The notes: generated by a model from the letters alone, not told the origin. A stretch of DNA of 64,000 bases from Salinisphaera shabanensis E1L3A (GCF_000215955.2 NZ_AFNV02000001.1:124001-188000), one strand, 5' to 3'; shown: positions 18,320 through 28,719, numbered from the stretch's first letter. Program-made: numbers and translations.

Positions 18320-19255
18320 TCAGGCAAGTTCACGCTCGAACTCTTCCTTGTAGCGCGCCTTGAACTGATCCATCGTGAAACGGTGATTCTGGGTGCCGGG
18401 GCGTTCGATCTTGATTGTGCCCATGAGCGAGGCCACACGGCCAATGGTCGGCCAGTCCAGCCCCTGCTGAAGACCCCAGATCAAGCCCGCCCGAAATGCG
18501 TCGCCGCAACCGGTCGGATCGGCCAGCGCGGTCGGCGAACCAGCCGGGATTTTGATCTGTTCGCCATCGGCGTGGATGACCGATCCTTCCCCGCCTTTGG
18601 TCACGATCATGGCCTTAAGCTGTTTGGCCATATCAGACACCGACAAGCCGGTACGATCGCTCATCAGCTCGGCTTCGTAATCGTTGACCGCCACATAGGC
18701 CGCCTGACCGAGGAAGCGCTTGAGCTCTTCACCGTTGAACATGGGCAGGCCCTGGCCCGGATCGAAGATGAAATCGATACCGGCTTCGGCGAACTGGGCC
18801 GCGTGCTGGACCATGCCGTCCTTGCCGTCGGGCGAGACAATGCCCAGCGTAATGCCCGCATCGACGGGCACCTGCTGTTCATGGGCATAGTTCATCGCAC
18901 CCGGATGAAACGCCGTGATCTGGTTGTCGTCCAGATCGGTGGTGATATAGGCCTGTGCCGTGTAAGCCTCGTCGACGCCCTTGATATAGTCGCGGCTGAT
19001 GCCGTGCTCATCCATCCAGGCGGCATAGTCGTCGAAATCGGTGCCCACGGTGCCCATCGGTACGCCGTCACCGCCCAGCAGCTTCAGCGAATAGGCGATA
19101 TTGCCGGCACAGCCGCCGAACTCGCGCCGCATTTCCGGCACCAGAAACGACACGTTCAGCATATGCACGCGATCCGGCAGGATCTCGTTTTTGAAGTGGC
19201 CGGTATAGACCATGATCGTGTCGTAGGCGAAGGATCCGCAGATCAGAGCTGACAT
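18320..19255 (-). CDS. PfkB family carbohydrate kinase (adenosine kinase-like)
   Basis: A 311-residue PfkB/ribokinase-fold kinase. The first PfkB signature region GGCAGNIAYSLKLLG and the second, DPTGCGDAFRAGL with the catalytic Asp, are intact. Overall it resembles the bacterial group annotated as adenosine kinase, but sugar specificity cannot be excluded. AAGGAC lies a few bases before the ATG. No nucleoside transport or salvage genes flank it. Confidence 0.8.
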   Translation of the reverse strand: MSALICGSFAYDTIMVYTGHFKNEILPDRVHMLNVSFLVPEMRREFGGCAGNIAYSLKLLGGDGVPMGTVGTDFDDYAAWMDEHGISRDYIKGVDEAYTAQAYITTDLDDNQITAFHPGAMNYAHEQQVPVDAGITLGIVSPDGKDGMVQHAAQFAEAGIDFIFDPGQGLPMFNGEELKRFLGQAAYVAVNDYEAELMSDRTGLSVSDMAKQLKAMIVTKGGEGSVIHADGEQIKIPAGSPTALADPTGCGDAFRAGLIWGLQQGLDWPTIGRVASLMGTIKIERPGTQNHRFTMDQFKARYKEEFERELA

Positions 19256-19376
19256 AGCTTGTCCTTTGTTCGATGAGACTCAGCGCGCGCCGTGGGCGCG
19301 GCACTTCGAGATCAGCCGCGCATCATGCCATAGTGCGGTTATGCGACCGGAACGCGCACGGCTGGCAGCGTTTGGC

Positions 19377-20861
19377 TCAGGCGCCGATCGCCGTGGCCGA
19401 ATCGTGTTTGAGATCGAGATTCTTGGCCGCCGCAACCTCGTCAAGACGCCGTACCGGAAGATTAACCGGCGCGTTTTTCAACGTTGTGGCATCGGCTTTG
19501 GCCTCGTCCCAGATGGCAATCATGGCATCGACGAAGGCATCCAGCGTTTCCTTGGATTCGCTTTCGGTCGGCTCGATGAGAAAACATTCCGGCACGAGTA
19601 GCGGAAAATAGATCGTTGGCGCATGAAAGCCGTAATCGAGCAACCGCTTGGCCACATCGGTCGCACTGACATCGAGCTGCTGCTTCTGGCGCTTGAGCGT
19701 AACGATGAACTCGTGGCTGGCGCGGCGATCGGGGAACGCGAGATCGAAACCCGCTTCCCGTAAACGTGTCATCAGATAATTGGAATTGAGCGTGGCGAAC
19801 TCGGCGACCCGGGTCATGCCCTCGGCGCCCAGCAGGCGCGCGTAAACATAAGCACGCAGCAGCACGCCCGAATTGCCCATGAACGCCGACAGCCGGCCGA
19901 TGGTGTGCGGAATGTCCTTTTCCGTAAGCCAGCGATAAGTCGCACCATCGCCCTCGCCGTCACGGCCGACGACCGGAATCGGCATGAAGTCGCGCAAACG
20001 CTTGCCTACGCCGACCGCGCCGGAACCCGGCCCGCCGCCGCCGTGGGGCGTCGAAAACGTCTTGTGCAGATTCATGTGAATGACGTCGAAGCCCATGTCA
20101 CCCGGGCGAACCTTGCCAAGAATCGCATTGAGATTCGCGCCGTCGTAATACAGCAGCCCGCCCGCGCCGTGCACGATCTCGGCGATTTCGAGAATGTCCT
20201 GTTCGAACACGCCCAAGGTCGACGGATTGGTGAGCATGATGCCGGCAGTACGCTCGGACACGGCATCGCGCAGCGCGGCAGTATCTACATCACCATCGGC
20301 GTCGGTGGGGATTTCCACGACCTTGCAGCCGCACATTACCGCAGTCGCCGGGTTGGTACCGTGGGCCGCATCGGGCACGAGAATTTCATCACGCGCGCTA
20401 TCGCCGCGCGACTCGTGATAGGCCTTGATCATGGCCACACCCGTGAACTCACCCTGCGCGCCGGCCATTGGTGTGAGCGATACGGCTTCCATGCCGGTCA
20501 CGGCCGTGAGCATTTCCTGAAGCTCGTACAGGCAGGCCAATAAGCCCTGGCCATGGCTGGTCGGCGCAAGCGGATGCCGATTCAGAAACCCAGGCAGCGA
20601 AGCCAACGTGTTACAGGCGCGCGGGTTGTGCTTCATGGTGCACGAGCCGAGCGGATAGAAATGCGTATCGATCGAAAAATTCAGCTGCGACAGGCGAGTG
20701 TAATGACGCACCACATCCATTTCAGACGCTTGCGGCAGGCCCACCGGCGATTCGCGCCGCAAGGCGGCCGGGATATCGTCGATGGCGGGTGCCTCGGCTG
20801 GCGCCTGCGCCAACGCACGGCGGCCAGGACGGCTGTATTCAAAGATGAGTTTTTCGGTCAT
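19377..20861 (-). CDS. gcvPB: Glycine dehydrogenase (decarboxylating) subunit 2
   Basis: 494 residues, the PLP-carrying subunit of split P-protein. It decarboxylates glycine and hands the aminomethyl group to the H-protein lipoyl arm. The PLP lysine is Lys267 in [17 protein letters not shown]; the [14 protein letters not shown] segment is also diagnostic. Its partner gcvPA lies upstream in the same operon but is separated by the thiol peroxidase gene. No good ribosome site is seen before the ATG. Confidence 0.95.
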   Translation of the reverse strand: MTEKLIFEYSRPGRRALAQAPAEAPAIDDIPAALRRESPVGLPQASEMDVVRHYTRLSQLNFSIDTHFYPLGSCTMKHNPRACNTLASLPGFLNRHPLAPTSHGQGLLACLYELQEMLTAVTGMEAVSLTPMAGAQGEFTGVAMIKAYHESRGDSARDEILVPDAAHGTNPATAVMCGCKVVEIPTDADGDVDTAALRDAVSERTAGIMLTNPSTLGVFEQDILEIAEIVHGAGGLLYYDGANLNAILGKVRPGDMGFDVIHMNLHKTFSTPHGGGGPGSGAVGVGKRLRDFMPIPVVGRDGEGDGATYRWLTEKDIPHTIGRLSAFMGNSGVLLRAYVYARLLGAEGMTRVAEFATLNSNYLMTRLREAGFDLAFPDRRASHEFIVTLKRQKQQLDVSATDVAKRLLDYGFHAPTIYFPLLVPECFLIEPTESESKETLDAFVDAMIAIWDEAKADATTLKNAPVNLPVRRLDEVAAAKNLDLKHDSATAIGA

Positions 20862-21013
20862 GAGGTTACAGCTTCAGTTCTTACTGATGACTTGGGGCGT
20901 TCAACAGTCGATTCTTATGCAGACGGCCCGGCAACGACCGCGCCCCAGAACGCTGGCGCGGTCACGTGTTCATGTGCTTGATCTGCGCTTGTCTACAAAC
21001 AGTTCGTCACGGA

Positions 21014-21520
21014 TCAGACCTTGAGAGCCGCCAGCGCGTCGTCGTAATTCGGTTCGTCGGCGATCTCGGACACGAGTTCGCTATGCAGCACCGTGCCCTG
21101 TTCGTCAGCCACGATCACTGCCCGCGCGCACAGCCCGGCCATGGGGCCATTGGCGATGAGCACGCCGTAGTCCTTGGCGAAACGCTTGTCGCGCATCATC
21201 GACAGAGTGGTGCCGTTTTCCAGCCCTTCCGCGGCACAGAAACGCGCATGGGCGAACGGCAGATCAGCCGAAATCTGCAGCAGGGCGATATTGTCGAGCG
21301 CATCGGCTTCGGCATTGAAGCGCTTGACCGACAACGCACAGGTCGGCGTATCCATGCTCGGAAAAATATTGAAGATCTTGCGCTTGCCGGCGAATGCCTC
21401 GAGCGCGACATCGCGCAGGTTGGCGCCGGTGAGGCTGAAATCGGGCAGCGTATCGCCGGGTGCCGGCAACGTGCCTTCGACATCGACCGGATTGCCTTTG
21501 AGCGTGATCTGCTGGGTCAT
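21014..21520 (-). CDS. tpx: Thiol peroxidase Tpx
   Basis: 168 residues, an atypical 2-Cys peroxiredoxin that reduces peroxides using thioredoxin. The peroxidatic Cys61 (SMDTPTCALSV) and resolving Cys95 (HARFCAAEGLENG) fall at exactly the E. coli Tpx positions. The start is supported by AAGGAC seven bases before the ATG. It is placed inside the gcv operon, between gcvPA and gcvPB, with gaps of 49 and 152 bases, so it is likely co-expressed in response to glycine, perhaps with extra control. Confidence 0.96.
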   Translation of the reverse strand: MTQQITLKGNPVDVEGTLPAPGDTLPDFSLTGANLRDVALEAFAGKRKIFNIFPSMDTPTCALSVKRFNAEADALDNIALLQISADLPFAHARFCAAEGLENGTTLSMMRDKRFAKDYGVLIANGPMAGLCARAVIVADEQGTVLHSELVSEIADEPNYDDALAALKV

Positions 21521-21569
21521 CGTCTGTCCTTGGATACAAATGGTAGAAATCGGCCGGCAAAGCCGTCGA

Positions 21570-22949
21570 TCACGCCGCTTCGGCCTGTTCGGCGAGCACG
21601 GCGCGTAGCGCCTGGGCATAGATATCGAGGTCGGCTTCGGTCTTGGTTTCGGTGGCGCACACCAGCACGGTGTTGTCGAGTCCGTCATAGAAATCGGCCA
21701 GCGCCAGACCGCCGAACACGCCCCGCTCAGCGAGGATATTGAGTACCGCACCGGCGTCTGCCGGCAAGCGCAGCACGGTTTCATGAAAGGCCGTGCCGTC
21801 GAATACCGACTCGACCCCGTCGATCTCGGTGAGCTTGGCCACCAGTGACCGGGTATTGGCGATACAGGTCGCCGCCGTATTTTCCAGGCCCTGTGCGCCC
21901 AGCAGGCTCATATGAATAGTCGCGGCGGTCACCAGCAGGCCCTGGTTGGTGCAGATATTGGAAGTCGCCTTGGAGCGACGAATATGCTGCTCGCGCGGTT
22001 GCAGCGTGAGCACATAGCCGTTACGCCCATCCATATCCTGGGTACGGCCGACCACACGGCCGGGCATCTGGCGCACATGCTTCTTGCGACAGCACAAAAT
22101 GCCGAAATACGGCCCACCGGAAGCCAACGGCGCGCCTAGCGGCTGGCCTTCGCCGACCACGATATCCGCGCCTTCGCCGGTGCCCCAACGGCCCGGTTCC
22201 TTGAGCACCGCCAACGACAACGGGTTGACCACGCCGATCGCCAGCGCGCCGTTGCTCTGAGCCCAGTCGGTGAGCGTATCCACCTCTTCGAGCACACCGA
22301 AGAAATTCGGCTGCGGAATGACCAGCGCGGTCACGTCCTCGCCGGCCCAGCGTTCGAGAGCGTGCGTATCGATACGGCCCGTGGTGCGATCGTAGTCAAT
22401 CGCTTCGAACGTAATGCCCTGATTCGCACAGATATTATGGGCAACCTGGCGATAGAACGGATGTACGCTTGCCGGCATGAGGATGCGTGATGCCTTGGAT
22501 TTGCGGTTGGCGCGCACCGCCATGAGCACGGCTTCGGCCAACGCCGAAGCCCCGTCATAGAGCGAGGCATTGGCGACGTCCATACCCGTCAGCCCCGTCA
22601 TCATGGTCTGATATTCGTAGACCACCTGAAGCGTGCCCTGACTGGCTTCCGGCTGGTATGGCGTATAGGCGCTATAGAACTCGCCTCGCGTAGTCAGCTC
22701 CCACACCGCTGCCGGGATATGGTGCTCGTAGGCACCGGCCCCGATGAAACACAGCCCGCCGGCATCGCGGGCCGCACGCTCGCCCATCAGACGCGTCACC
22801 GCCTGCTCGCTGGCGCGCGCCGGTATCGTGTCCAGACTGACATCGCGCAGACTGGGATCGATTTCGTCGAACAGATCGTCGATCGTATCGACGCCGATGG
22901 TGGCCAGCATCGACTGGATATCGTCTTCGGTATGGGGAATGAAGGGCAT
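21570..22949 (-). CDS. gcvPA: Glycine dehydrogenase (decarboxylating) subunit 1
   Basis: 459 residues, the non-PLP subunit of split P-protein. Diagnostic parts are the [15 protein letters not shown] start, [34 protein letters not shown], and the tail [11 protein letters not shown]. It forms the alpha2beta2 enzyme with GcvPB. The start at 22949 has GCGAGGA upstream; upstream in-frame sequence is poor. It follows gcvH by 73 bases. Confidence 0.95.
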   Translation of the reverse strand: MPFIPHTEDDIQSMLATIGVDTIDDLFDEIDPSLRDVSLDTIPARASEQAVTRLMGERAARDAGGLCFIGAGAYEHHIPAAVWELTTRGEFYSAYTPYQPEASQGTLQVVYEYQTMMTGLTGMDVANASLYDGASALAEAVLMAVRANRKSKASRILMPASVHPFYRQVAHNICANQGITFEAIDYDRTTGRIDTHALERWAGEDVTALVIPQPNFFGVLEEVDTLTDWAQSNGALAIGVVNPLSLAVLKEPGRWGTGEGADIVVGEGQPLGAPLASGGPYFGILCCRKKHVRQMPGRVVGRTQDMDGRNGYVLTLQPREQHIRRSKATSNICTNQGLLVTAATIHMSLLGAQGLENTAATCIANTRSLVAKLTEIDGVESVFDGTAFHETVLRLPADAGAVLNILAERGVFGGLALADFYDGLDNTVLVCATETKTEADLDIYAQALRAVLAEQAEAA

Positions 22950-23022
22950 GAATCCTCGCAGAACTTGAACGCAGTCACCGCGCCACCGGCGCCGAGCGTA
23001 CCCGGCGGCGGGGCATGGATCG

Positions 23023-23418
23023 CTAGTCTTCTTCTTCGTCGACGATGCCTTCATAGGCATCGGCATCGAGCAGTTTGTCGACTTGTTCCGGATCGGAGAC
23101 GGTCATCTTGAACAACCAGCCTTCACCGAACGGATCTTCGTTGACCAGCTCGGGCGAGTCCTCAAGCTGTTCGTTGATCTCGGCGATCTCGCCGTCGAGC
23201 GGCGCATAGATATCGGAGGCTGCCTTGACCGATTCGACCACGGCCACGGCATCGCCTGCGCCGACCTTGGTGCCGGCTTCCGGCAGTTCGACGAACACCA
23301 GATCGCCGAGCGAAGACTGTGCGTAATCGGTGATACCGACCGTGCACGTGCCATCGCCGTCGTAGTCGATCCATTCGTGGGTCTTGGTATAGGACAGATC
23401 CTTGGGTACTTCGCTCAT
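23023..23418 (-). CDS. gcvH: Glycine cleavage system H protein
   Basis: 131 residues. It is the lipoyl carrier that shuttles the aminomethyl group between P and T proteins. The lipoylated Lys65 is in [18 protein letters not shown], and THEWI near the start is diagnostic. AAGGGGAG precedes the ATG. The C-terminus is unusually acidic ([14 protein letters not shown]). Confidence 0.97.
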   Translation of the reverse strand: MSEVPKDLSYTKTHEWIDYDGDGTCTVGITDYAQSSLGDLVFVELPEAGTKVGAGDAVAVVESVKAASDIYAPLDGEIAEINEQLEDSPELVNEDPFGEGWLFKMTVSDPEQVDKLLDADAYEGIVDEEED

Positions 23419-23490
23419 GGGGCTCCCCTTGCAGCAGGTTGGCGCAGTGCGCGTTATGGTTCGGTGGATAAAGGCTACTGAGAAAAACGC

Positions 23491-24600
23491 TCAGTCGTCG
23501 ATACGGCTCTTGCCATGACGCACGAAGGGATAGCGCACGATGCGCGCGCGCTGCCACTTGCCGCGCAAACACACCTCGACGCTTTCTTCCCAATCGACCG
23601 GCACCCGCGCAAGCGCGATCGAGCACGATAAGGTGGGCGAGTAGCTGCCGCTGGTGATTTCGCCTTCGGCTTCTTTTTCTTCAACATCGCTATCGGCGGC
23701 GCGTACCGCCGTCTCGCTGCGCATCACGCCGCGGCCTTCCAGCACCAGACCGACGAGCTTTTCCGCGACGCCCTCGGCGCGCATGTGTTCTAGCGCGGAA
23801 CGGCCGACGAAATCGCGTTCTTCGGGCTCGAATGCCACCGTCCAGGCCAGCCCCGATTCCAGCGGCGTACGGTCTTCGTCCATATCCTGGCCATACAGAT
23901 TCAGACCGGCTTCCAGGCGCAACGTATCGCGCGCGCCGAGGCCGATCGGCGCCACACCCTTGTCACGCAGCGTTTTCCACGCGCTTACGGCCTCGTCGGC
24001 AGGCAATACGAGTTCGAAACCGTCTTCGCCGGTATAGCCGGTACGGCCGATGGATCGATCATCCTGTACCGCCACGCGAAACGGCTTGAGCTTGAGCGCC
24101 GCCTGCTTGAACTCGTCGTCGAACAGTTCGGCGGCGATGTCGCGTCCACGCGGGCCCTGGACAGCAATGATGGCCAGATCCTGACGATGGTTGATCGCCA
24201 CGTCGTAGTCACGGGACTGGCTATCGATCCAGGCCAGATCCTTCTCGGTGGTCGCCGCATTGACGACGATGCGATACAGGTTGCCCGACAGATGATAGAC
24301 GATAAGATCGTCGATCACGCCGCCGCGGGTATTGAGCATGCAGGTATAAAGCGCGCGCCCGGCTTCGTCGATCTTGGCAACGTCATTGGCCAGCAGCCAG
24401 CGCAGGAACTCGCGCACTTCACCACCGCTGATATCGGCGACGGCCATATGCGAGACATCGAACATGCCCACGCTTTCACGCACGGCGTTGTGTTCAGAAA
24501 TCTGGGAGCCGTAGTCGATCGGCATGTCCCAGCCGGCAAAATCCACCAGCTTGGCACCGTCGGCGACATGCGCCTCGTAGAGCGGGGTTTGTTTGGCCAT
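23491..24600 (-). CDS. gcvT: Glycine cleavage system T protein (aminomethyltransferase)
   Basis: 369 residues. It releases ammonia from the aminomethylated H protein and makes methylene-tetrahydrofolate. It shows LVDFAGWDMPIDYGSQISEHNAVRE, MFDVSHMA, the folate-binding GRTGYTGEDGFEL and LGARDTLRLEAGLNLYGQDM. The ATG at 24600 has GGAGAG upstream, about 50 bases after the end of the riboswitch. It is the first gene of gcvT-gcvH-gcvPA-tpx-gcvPB. Confidence 0.97.
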   Translation of the reverse strand: MAKQTPLYEAHVADGAKLVDFAGWDMPIDYGSQISEHNAVRESVGMFDVSHMAVADISGGEVREFLRWLLANDVAKIDEAGRALYTCMLNTRGGVIDDLIVYHLSGNLYRIVVNAATTEKDLAWIDSQSRDYDVAINHRQDLAIIAVQGPRGRDIAAELFDDEFKQAALKLKPFRVAVQDDRSIGRTGYTGEDGFELVLPADEAVSAWKTLRDKGVAPIGLGARDTLRLEAGLNLYGQDMDEDRTPLESGLAWTVAFEPEERDFVGRSALEHMRAEGVAEKLVGLVLEGRGVMRSETAVRAADSDVEEKEAEGEITSGSYSPTLSCSIALARVPVDWEESVEVCLRGKWQRARIVRYPFVRHGKSRIDD

Positions 24601-24652
24601 CGCAATCTCTCCGGAAAAATCTACAGAACACGGGCCGGCCCGGGCTTTCGCC

Positions 24653-24838
24653 TGCCGCCCCTCTGTCCTGGCACCTGAGAGATTCGCCCCTTCGGTGAGC
24701 CGCGGTATCCACGGCTGCTCTCCAGAGTCGATCACGTCGGCGAATCATGCTGCCGACGAGCACGTGGTTCGGGTACCTGAGCGTTTCCGGGCGGAAATTT
24801 GCGCCTTCGGTGACGAGCGATTGCCCGTTCTCTCCCAC
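24653..24838 (-). ncRNA. Tandem glycine riboswitch upstream of gcvT
   Basis: Two glycine aptamers in series on the minus strand. Aptamer 1 runs about 24838-24745, with the GGGAGAG start (24831-24837), ACCGAAGGCGCAAA (about 24812-24799) and GCTCAGGTACC. Aptamer 2 runs about 24724-24653, with GGAGAG (24718-24723), ACCGAAGGGGCGAA, CTCTCAGGTGCC and GGACAGAGG. These are the conserved cores of the glycine riboswitch. Glycine binding would switch on the gcv operon. No clear terminator stem follows, so control may be at translation. Confidence 0.93.
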
Positions 24839-24860
24839 GCGGTTATTGACCGTGAAACCG

Positions 24861-24889
24861 ACTATACCGGCGCGACCGACACAGGCCAA
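24861..24889 (-). promoter_or_regulatory. Sigma-70 promoter for the gcv riboswitch transcript
   Basis: On the minus strand TTGGCC (24884-24889) and TATAGT (24861-24866) are separated by exactly 17 bases, with transcription predicted to start near 24854, about 15 bases before the first aptamer. The -10 matches 5/6 and the -35 4/6 of consensus. Confidence 0.65.
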
Positions 24890-24938
24890 GCGCCCGCATG
24901 AGCGTTACCATTTAGCTGCAGAATACAGCAGATCGTCT

Positions 24939-26144
24939 TTATTGCAGCAGTCGCGGGCCGCTGGACGACAAACCGACGGCATGATGGATCATGATCTGGC
25001 GTATCGGCGCGAGGTTCGCCGCCACACCGATCGCGCTCTGGCGCAGCGTACGCAGCAATGGATTGGTACTGCCATAGACACGTTTGAAGGCATCGGTTGC
25101 GCCCAGCATCATCAGGTTTTCGGCCATGCGCGCGCGCTGGTAACGGCGCAGATACGTCATGTCGCCCGCGTCGCGGCCCGCGTCACGGCCCGCCTCAAGC
25201 GCGTCCGTCATGCCGGCCACGTCCAACAGGCCAAGATTCACGCCCTGCCCGGCCATGGGATGGACCACGTGCGCGGCATCGCCCACGAGCGCGACGCGAG
25301 GACGGCAATATTCACGCGCGTGTTGCAGCTTGAGCGGAAACGATGCGCGCTGATTCATATGTTCAATCTCACCCAGCACCCCGCCACTGGCCGCGGTCAA
25401 TCGTTCACAGAACGTGTCGTGATCGAGTTCGGCCAGCTCCGCCGCAAGCGCATCATCAGCGTGCCACGCCAGCGAACAGCGGCCATCGGATAACGGTAGA
25501 AACGCCACCGGCCCGGTCTCGGTGAACCGCTGCCAGGCAATATGCCGATGGTGACGTGCCGGTGTGACCGTGCCGACCGTGCACCGCTGGCCATAGGCCC
25601 AACCGGTGGTTTCAATACCCGCAGCGGCCCGAACCGGCGAATTCGCCCCCTCGGCGCCGACTACGAGCGCCGCACTCACCACCGAACCGTCATCCAGGCA
25701 CAGGCGTGCGGCATCGGTATCGAACGCCAGGCTTTCCATCTTTGCCGGGCAATATATATCGACGTCGGTGAGCGCCTGCCAAGCGCTATCGACGATCAGA
25801 TGGTTCTCCACGATATGACCCAACTCAGGCAGGCCGACCGCGGTATGTTCGAGAAACAGCTCGCTCGCGCCACCGGCCTCCCAGACCTTCATGCCGGTAA
25901 ACGCACAGCAGCGACGGCGCTCGACCGATGCCCACAAGCCGAGGTTCTCGAGCACGCGGCGCGTACCGGGCGCAATTGCAGATACTCGCAGCCCGTAGTC
26001 TTCGTTGCTATCGAAGCGCGTGGGGCGCTTCGCTTCGACGAGCGCTACCGAGAAATCGGCGCGCGACAGCGCGACCGCAAGCACGGCGCCGACCATGCCG
26101 CCACCCACGATGGCCACGTCATAACGAGGGGTGCGACTACTCAT
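24939..26144 (-). CDS. ubiI: UbiI-type FAD-dependent ubiquinone hydroxylase
   Basis: 401 residues of the UbiH/UbiF/VisC flavoprotein monooxygenase family, which hydroxylates the ubiquinone ring. The dinucleotide-binding VAIVGGGMVGAVLAVAL is at the N-terminus. The second FAD motif, RVALVGDAAHVVHPMAGQGVNLGLLD, is diagnostic of the ubiquinone hydroxylases. Its position next to ubiH and before gcvT matches E. coli visC/ubiI, which acts at C5. The ATG overlaps the ubiH stop by 4 bases. Confidence 0.88.
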   Translation of the reverse strand: MSSRTPRYDVAIVGGGMVGAVLAVALSRADFSVALVEAKRPTRFDSNEDYGLRVSAIAPGTRRVLENLGLWASVERRRCCAFTGMKVWEAGGASELFLEHTAVGLPELGHIVENHLIVDSAWQALTDVDIYCPAKMESLAFDTDAARLCLDDGSVVSAALVVGAEGANSPVRAAAGIETTGWAYGQRCTVGTVTPARHHRHIAWQRFTETGPVAFLPLSDGRCSLAWHADDALAAELAELDHDTFCERLTAASGGVLGEIEHMNQRASFPLKLQHAREYCRPRVALVGDAAHVVHPMAGQGVNLGLLDVAGMTDALEAGRDAGRDAGDMTYLRRYQRARMAENLMMLGATDAFKRVYGSTNPLLRTLRQSAIGVAANLAPIRQIMIHHAVGLSSSGPRLLQ

Positions 26145-27373
26145 GACGATGCCTCGCGAATACGCGCCGGTGCCAGGGCCAGCCCCATGCTGCGTCGGGC
26201 CATGTCGTCACGAATCGACGGCAGCAGCGACAGACCGAACAAACCCGCGCCGCGGGCGTGATCGAGCATGGGAATACGATTGGAAAATAGACGCACGATA
26301 GTGTCGGTGAAATTGGCCACGCGATGCTGATCGGGCCGACGGGCTTCGGCCCAGCCGGACAACAGGTCGGCATCCCCCGGGTCGAAGGCACTATCGGCCG
26401 CCAGACGCTCGCGCAGCATCGCGGCCAGCAGCAGCGCGTCGCGAATGGCGAGATTGAACCCTTGCGCGGCGGCCGGATGTAGCGCATGGCCGGCATTGCC
26501 GATCAACACCGCGCGATCGACCGCCGCGCGGTCGCAAAGCACGCGCGCCAGCGGATAGCTGCCCCGCGGCCCGGCCAGCTTGAGTGCGCCCAGACGCTGG
26601 CCGAACGCCGCCTGCAGTTCATCCATGAATTCGTCTTCGTCGACCGCGCACATCCGTTCGGCACGTTCGCTGGGCAGCGTCCACACCGCGGCACAGCTGG
26701 CCCGTGTGCACGGCAGCAGAGCGACCGGGCCGTCCGGCGTAAAACGTTCATAGGCGCAGCCGCCGTGCGCACGTTCGGGCTCGACGAACGTCACGATGGC
26801 GCGCTGATGGTAATCGTCGATATGGGCGCCGATACCCAGCGCACTCCGCACCGACGAGTTGGCGCCATCGGCGCCCACCAGCAAACGCGTACGCAGAATT
26901 TCGCTCGCGCCATCCTTGCTGGCGCAGGTCAGTTCGATGCGTTCGCCGGCGGCGTCGCGCGTAAGCGACTCGAAGCGTGCCGGCGCAATCACGTCGACCT
27001 GAGGCATCTGCGCCAGCCGCGCGCGTAACACCTCGATCATGGTGACGTTGTGTAGAACATAGCCGAGTGCGCTGAGATCGTAGTCTGCGGCATTCACCCG
27101 CACACTGCCGAACCGTCCCTGCTGGGATACGTGCAGCCGCTTGATCGGCGCGGCGTCGTGCGCCATGTCGGCCCAGAGGTCGAGTTCTTCGAACATGGCA
27201 CGTGTACCAGCCGCGATCGCGGTCGTGCGTGCTTTCATGTTTTCGTCGGCCGGCGCATCGAAGGCCACGGCCTCGACGAGCGCGATCGACAGGCCCGTGT
27301 CGGCCAGCGCGCAGGCAAACGTTGCGCCAGCCAGTCCACCACCCACCACGGCAATATCGTAGTCGCGACTCAT
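26141..27373 (-). CDS. ubiH: UbiH-type FAD-dependent 2-octaprenyl-6-methoxyphenol hydroxylase
   Basis: 410 residues, paralogous to the downstream ubiI. It has IAVVGGGLAGATFACAL for the ADP part of FAD, and VLIGNAGHALHPAAAQGFNLAIRDALLLA, where GDAAH is GNAGH. This and gene order after pepP identify the UbiH branch, which hydroxylates C6. Start and stop overlap neighbours by 4 bases on both sides (pepP-ubiH-ubiI), so the three are tightly coupled. Confidence 0.88.
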   Translation of the reverse strand: MSRDYDIAVVGGGLAGATFACALADTGLSIALVEAVAFDAPADENMKARTTAIAAGTRAMFEELDLWADMAHDAAPIKRLHVSQQGRFGSVRVNAADYDLSALGYVLHNVTMIEVLRARLAQMPQVDVIAPARFESLTRDAAGERIELTCASKDGASEILRTRLLVGADGANSSVRSALGIGAHIDDYHQRAIVTFVEPERAHGGCAYERFTPDGPVALLPCTRASCAAVWTLPSERAERMCAVDEDEFMDELQAAFGQRLGALKLAGPRGSYPLARVLCDRAAVDRAVLIGNAGHALHPAAAQGFNLAIRDALLLAAMLRERLAADSAFDPGDADLLSGWAEARRPDQHRVANFTDTIVRLFSNRIPMLDHARGAGLFGLSLLPSIRDDMARRSMGLALAPARIREASS

Positions 27374-28719
27374 GCGATTTCGCTCCGGTAGGGTTTGGCC
27401 ATCAGTGCCTCGATCTCATCGGCGTCCTTGGGCACATCGGCCGTCAGCACCTCGCAGCCGGTTTCCGTGATCACGATATCGTCCTCGACCCGAATACCGA
27501 TATTGGCAAAGCGCGATGACGGATTGTCCTCGGCACGGACATACAGCCCGGGCTCGACGGTGAGCGCCATGCCCGGCTCGAGCAGACGCCATTCACCCTC
27601 GATTTTATAGTCGCCGACATCATGCACGTCCATGCCCAGCCAGTGACTGGTGCCGTGCATGAAATAAGCGCGGTAGCTTTCTTCGGCGATCGCCTCGTCG
27701 ACCGTGCCTTCGAGCAGGCCGACATCGATCAGGCCGGCAACGAGCACTTCGAGCGCGGCCTGATGAACGGCGTTCATCGGCTGGCCCGGCTTCGCGGCTT
27801 CGATCGCCGCGCGGTTGGCCGCGAGCACGATATCGTAGAGCTCGCGCTGGGCAGCAGAGAAGCGCCCATTGACCGGAAAAGTGCGCGTGATATCACCGGC
27901 ATAGCCACGATATTCGGCGCCGGCATCGATCAGCACCAGGTCGCCGTCGGCCATGGGCGCACTGTTTTCAATATAGTGCAGCACGCAGGCGTTCTCGCCG
28001 GCACCGACGATGCTCGGATAGGCCCGGTGCATACCATCGCTTTCGAAGGTGTAATGCAGGATCGCGGCGAGCTGGTATTCATACATGCCAGGACGCACCG
28101 ACTGCATCGCCGCCGCGTGCGCGCGCGCGGAAGTCGCCGCCGCCTGGCGCATGAGAGCGATCTCGGACTCGGATTTGCGAAGCCGCATTTCATGCAGCAG
28201 CACGTCGAGCGCCAGGACTTCGCGCGGTGGAACACTGCCTCGTCCCTGACTGCGCAACGCGCCCAGGTGATCGAGTACGCTCTGTTCAAATTCGGGATGC
28301 CCACCGAACGTAAGATAGAGCGTGCGACGGCCATCGAGCAGACGGCCGATCCAGTCTTCGAATTCGTCGATGGCATACGCCCGATCCGCACCGTAATCGG
28401 CCATCGCGCCCTCCGGTCCGGCACGCCGGCCGATCCAGATTTCCTGATCGGCGTTGCGTGCCCGGCAGAACAGCAGGTAATCGCCTTCATCGAAACCAGG
28501 CGCAATCACGGCAATCGCTTCAGGTTCGCAGAACCCGGTCAGATAGCGAAAATCGCTGTTCGGCCGGTACGGATAGTCGACATCGTTATTGCGATTGCGC
28601 TCGGGCGTGGCGGCGATGATCGCAACGCCCTCGGCGCCAACGATATTGGCCACACGGGCGCGGCGTTCGGCATGATCCGCCGGATCGTCGGTATGACGTA
28701 GATGCCGTTGATCTCTCAT
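27370..28719 (-). CDS. pepP: Xaa-Pro aminopeptidase (PepP)
   Basis: 449 residues, an M24 metallopeptidase removing N-terminal residues before proline. It has the aminopeptidase P N-terminal domain (YPYRPNSDFRYLTGF) and the pita-bread catalytic domain. Metal ligands are visible in DAGAEYRGYAGDITRTFP (two Asp), MHGTSHWLGMDVHD (His), EPGLYVR and GIRVEDDIVIT (Glu). The ATG at 28719 has GAGGGA upstream; another ATG four codons earlier lacks one. It is the second gene of ygfB-pepP-ubiH-ubiI. Confidence 0.93.
   Translation of the reverse strand: MRDQRHLRHTDDPADHAERRARVANIVGAEGVAIIAATPERNRNNDVDYPYRPNSDFRYLTGFCEPEAIAVIAPGFDEGDYLLFCRARNADQEIWIGRRAGPEGAMADYGADRAYAIDEFEDWIGRLLDGRRTLYLTFGGHPEFEQSVLDHLGALRSQGRGSVPPREVLALDVLLHEMRLRKSESEIALMRQAAATSARAHAAAMQSVRPGMYEYQLAAILHYTFESDGMHRAYPSIVGAGENACVLHYIENSAPMADGDLVLIDAGAEYRGYAGDITRTFPVNGRFSAAQRELYDIVLAANRAAIEAAKPGQPMNAVHQAALEVLVAGLIDVGLLEGTVDEAIAEESYRAYFMHGTSHWLGMDVHDVGDYKIEGEWRLLEPGMALTVEPGLYVRAEDNPSSRFANIGIRVEDDIVITETGCEVLTADVPKDADEIEALMAKPYRSEIA

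Noticed and set aside
27622-28701. 359-codon plus-strand frame opposite pepP
   Set aside because: Shadow of a highly conserved metallopeptidase; no ribosome site or recognised motif.
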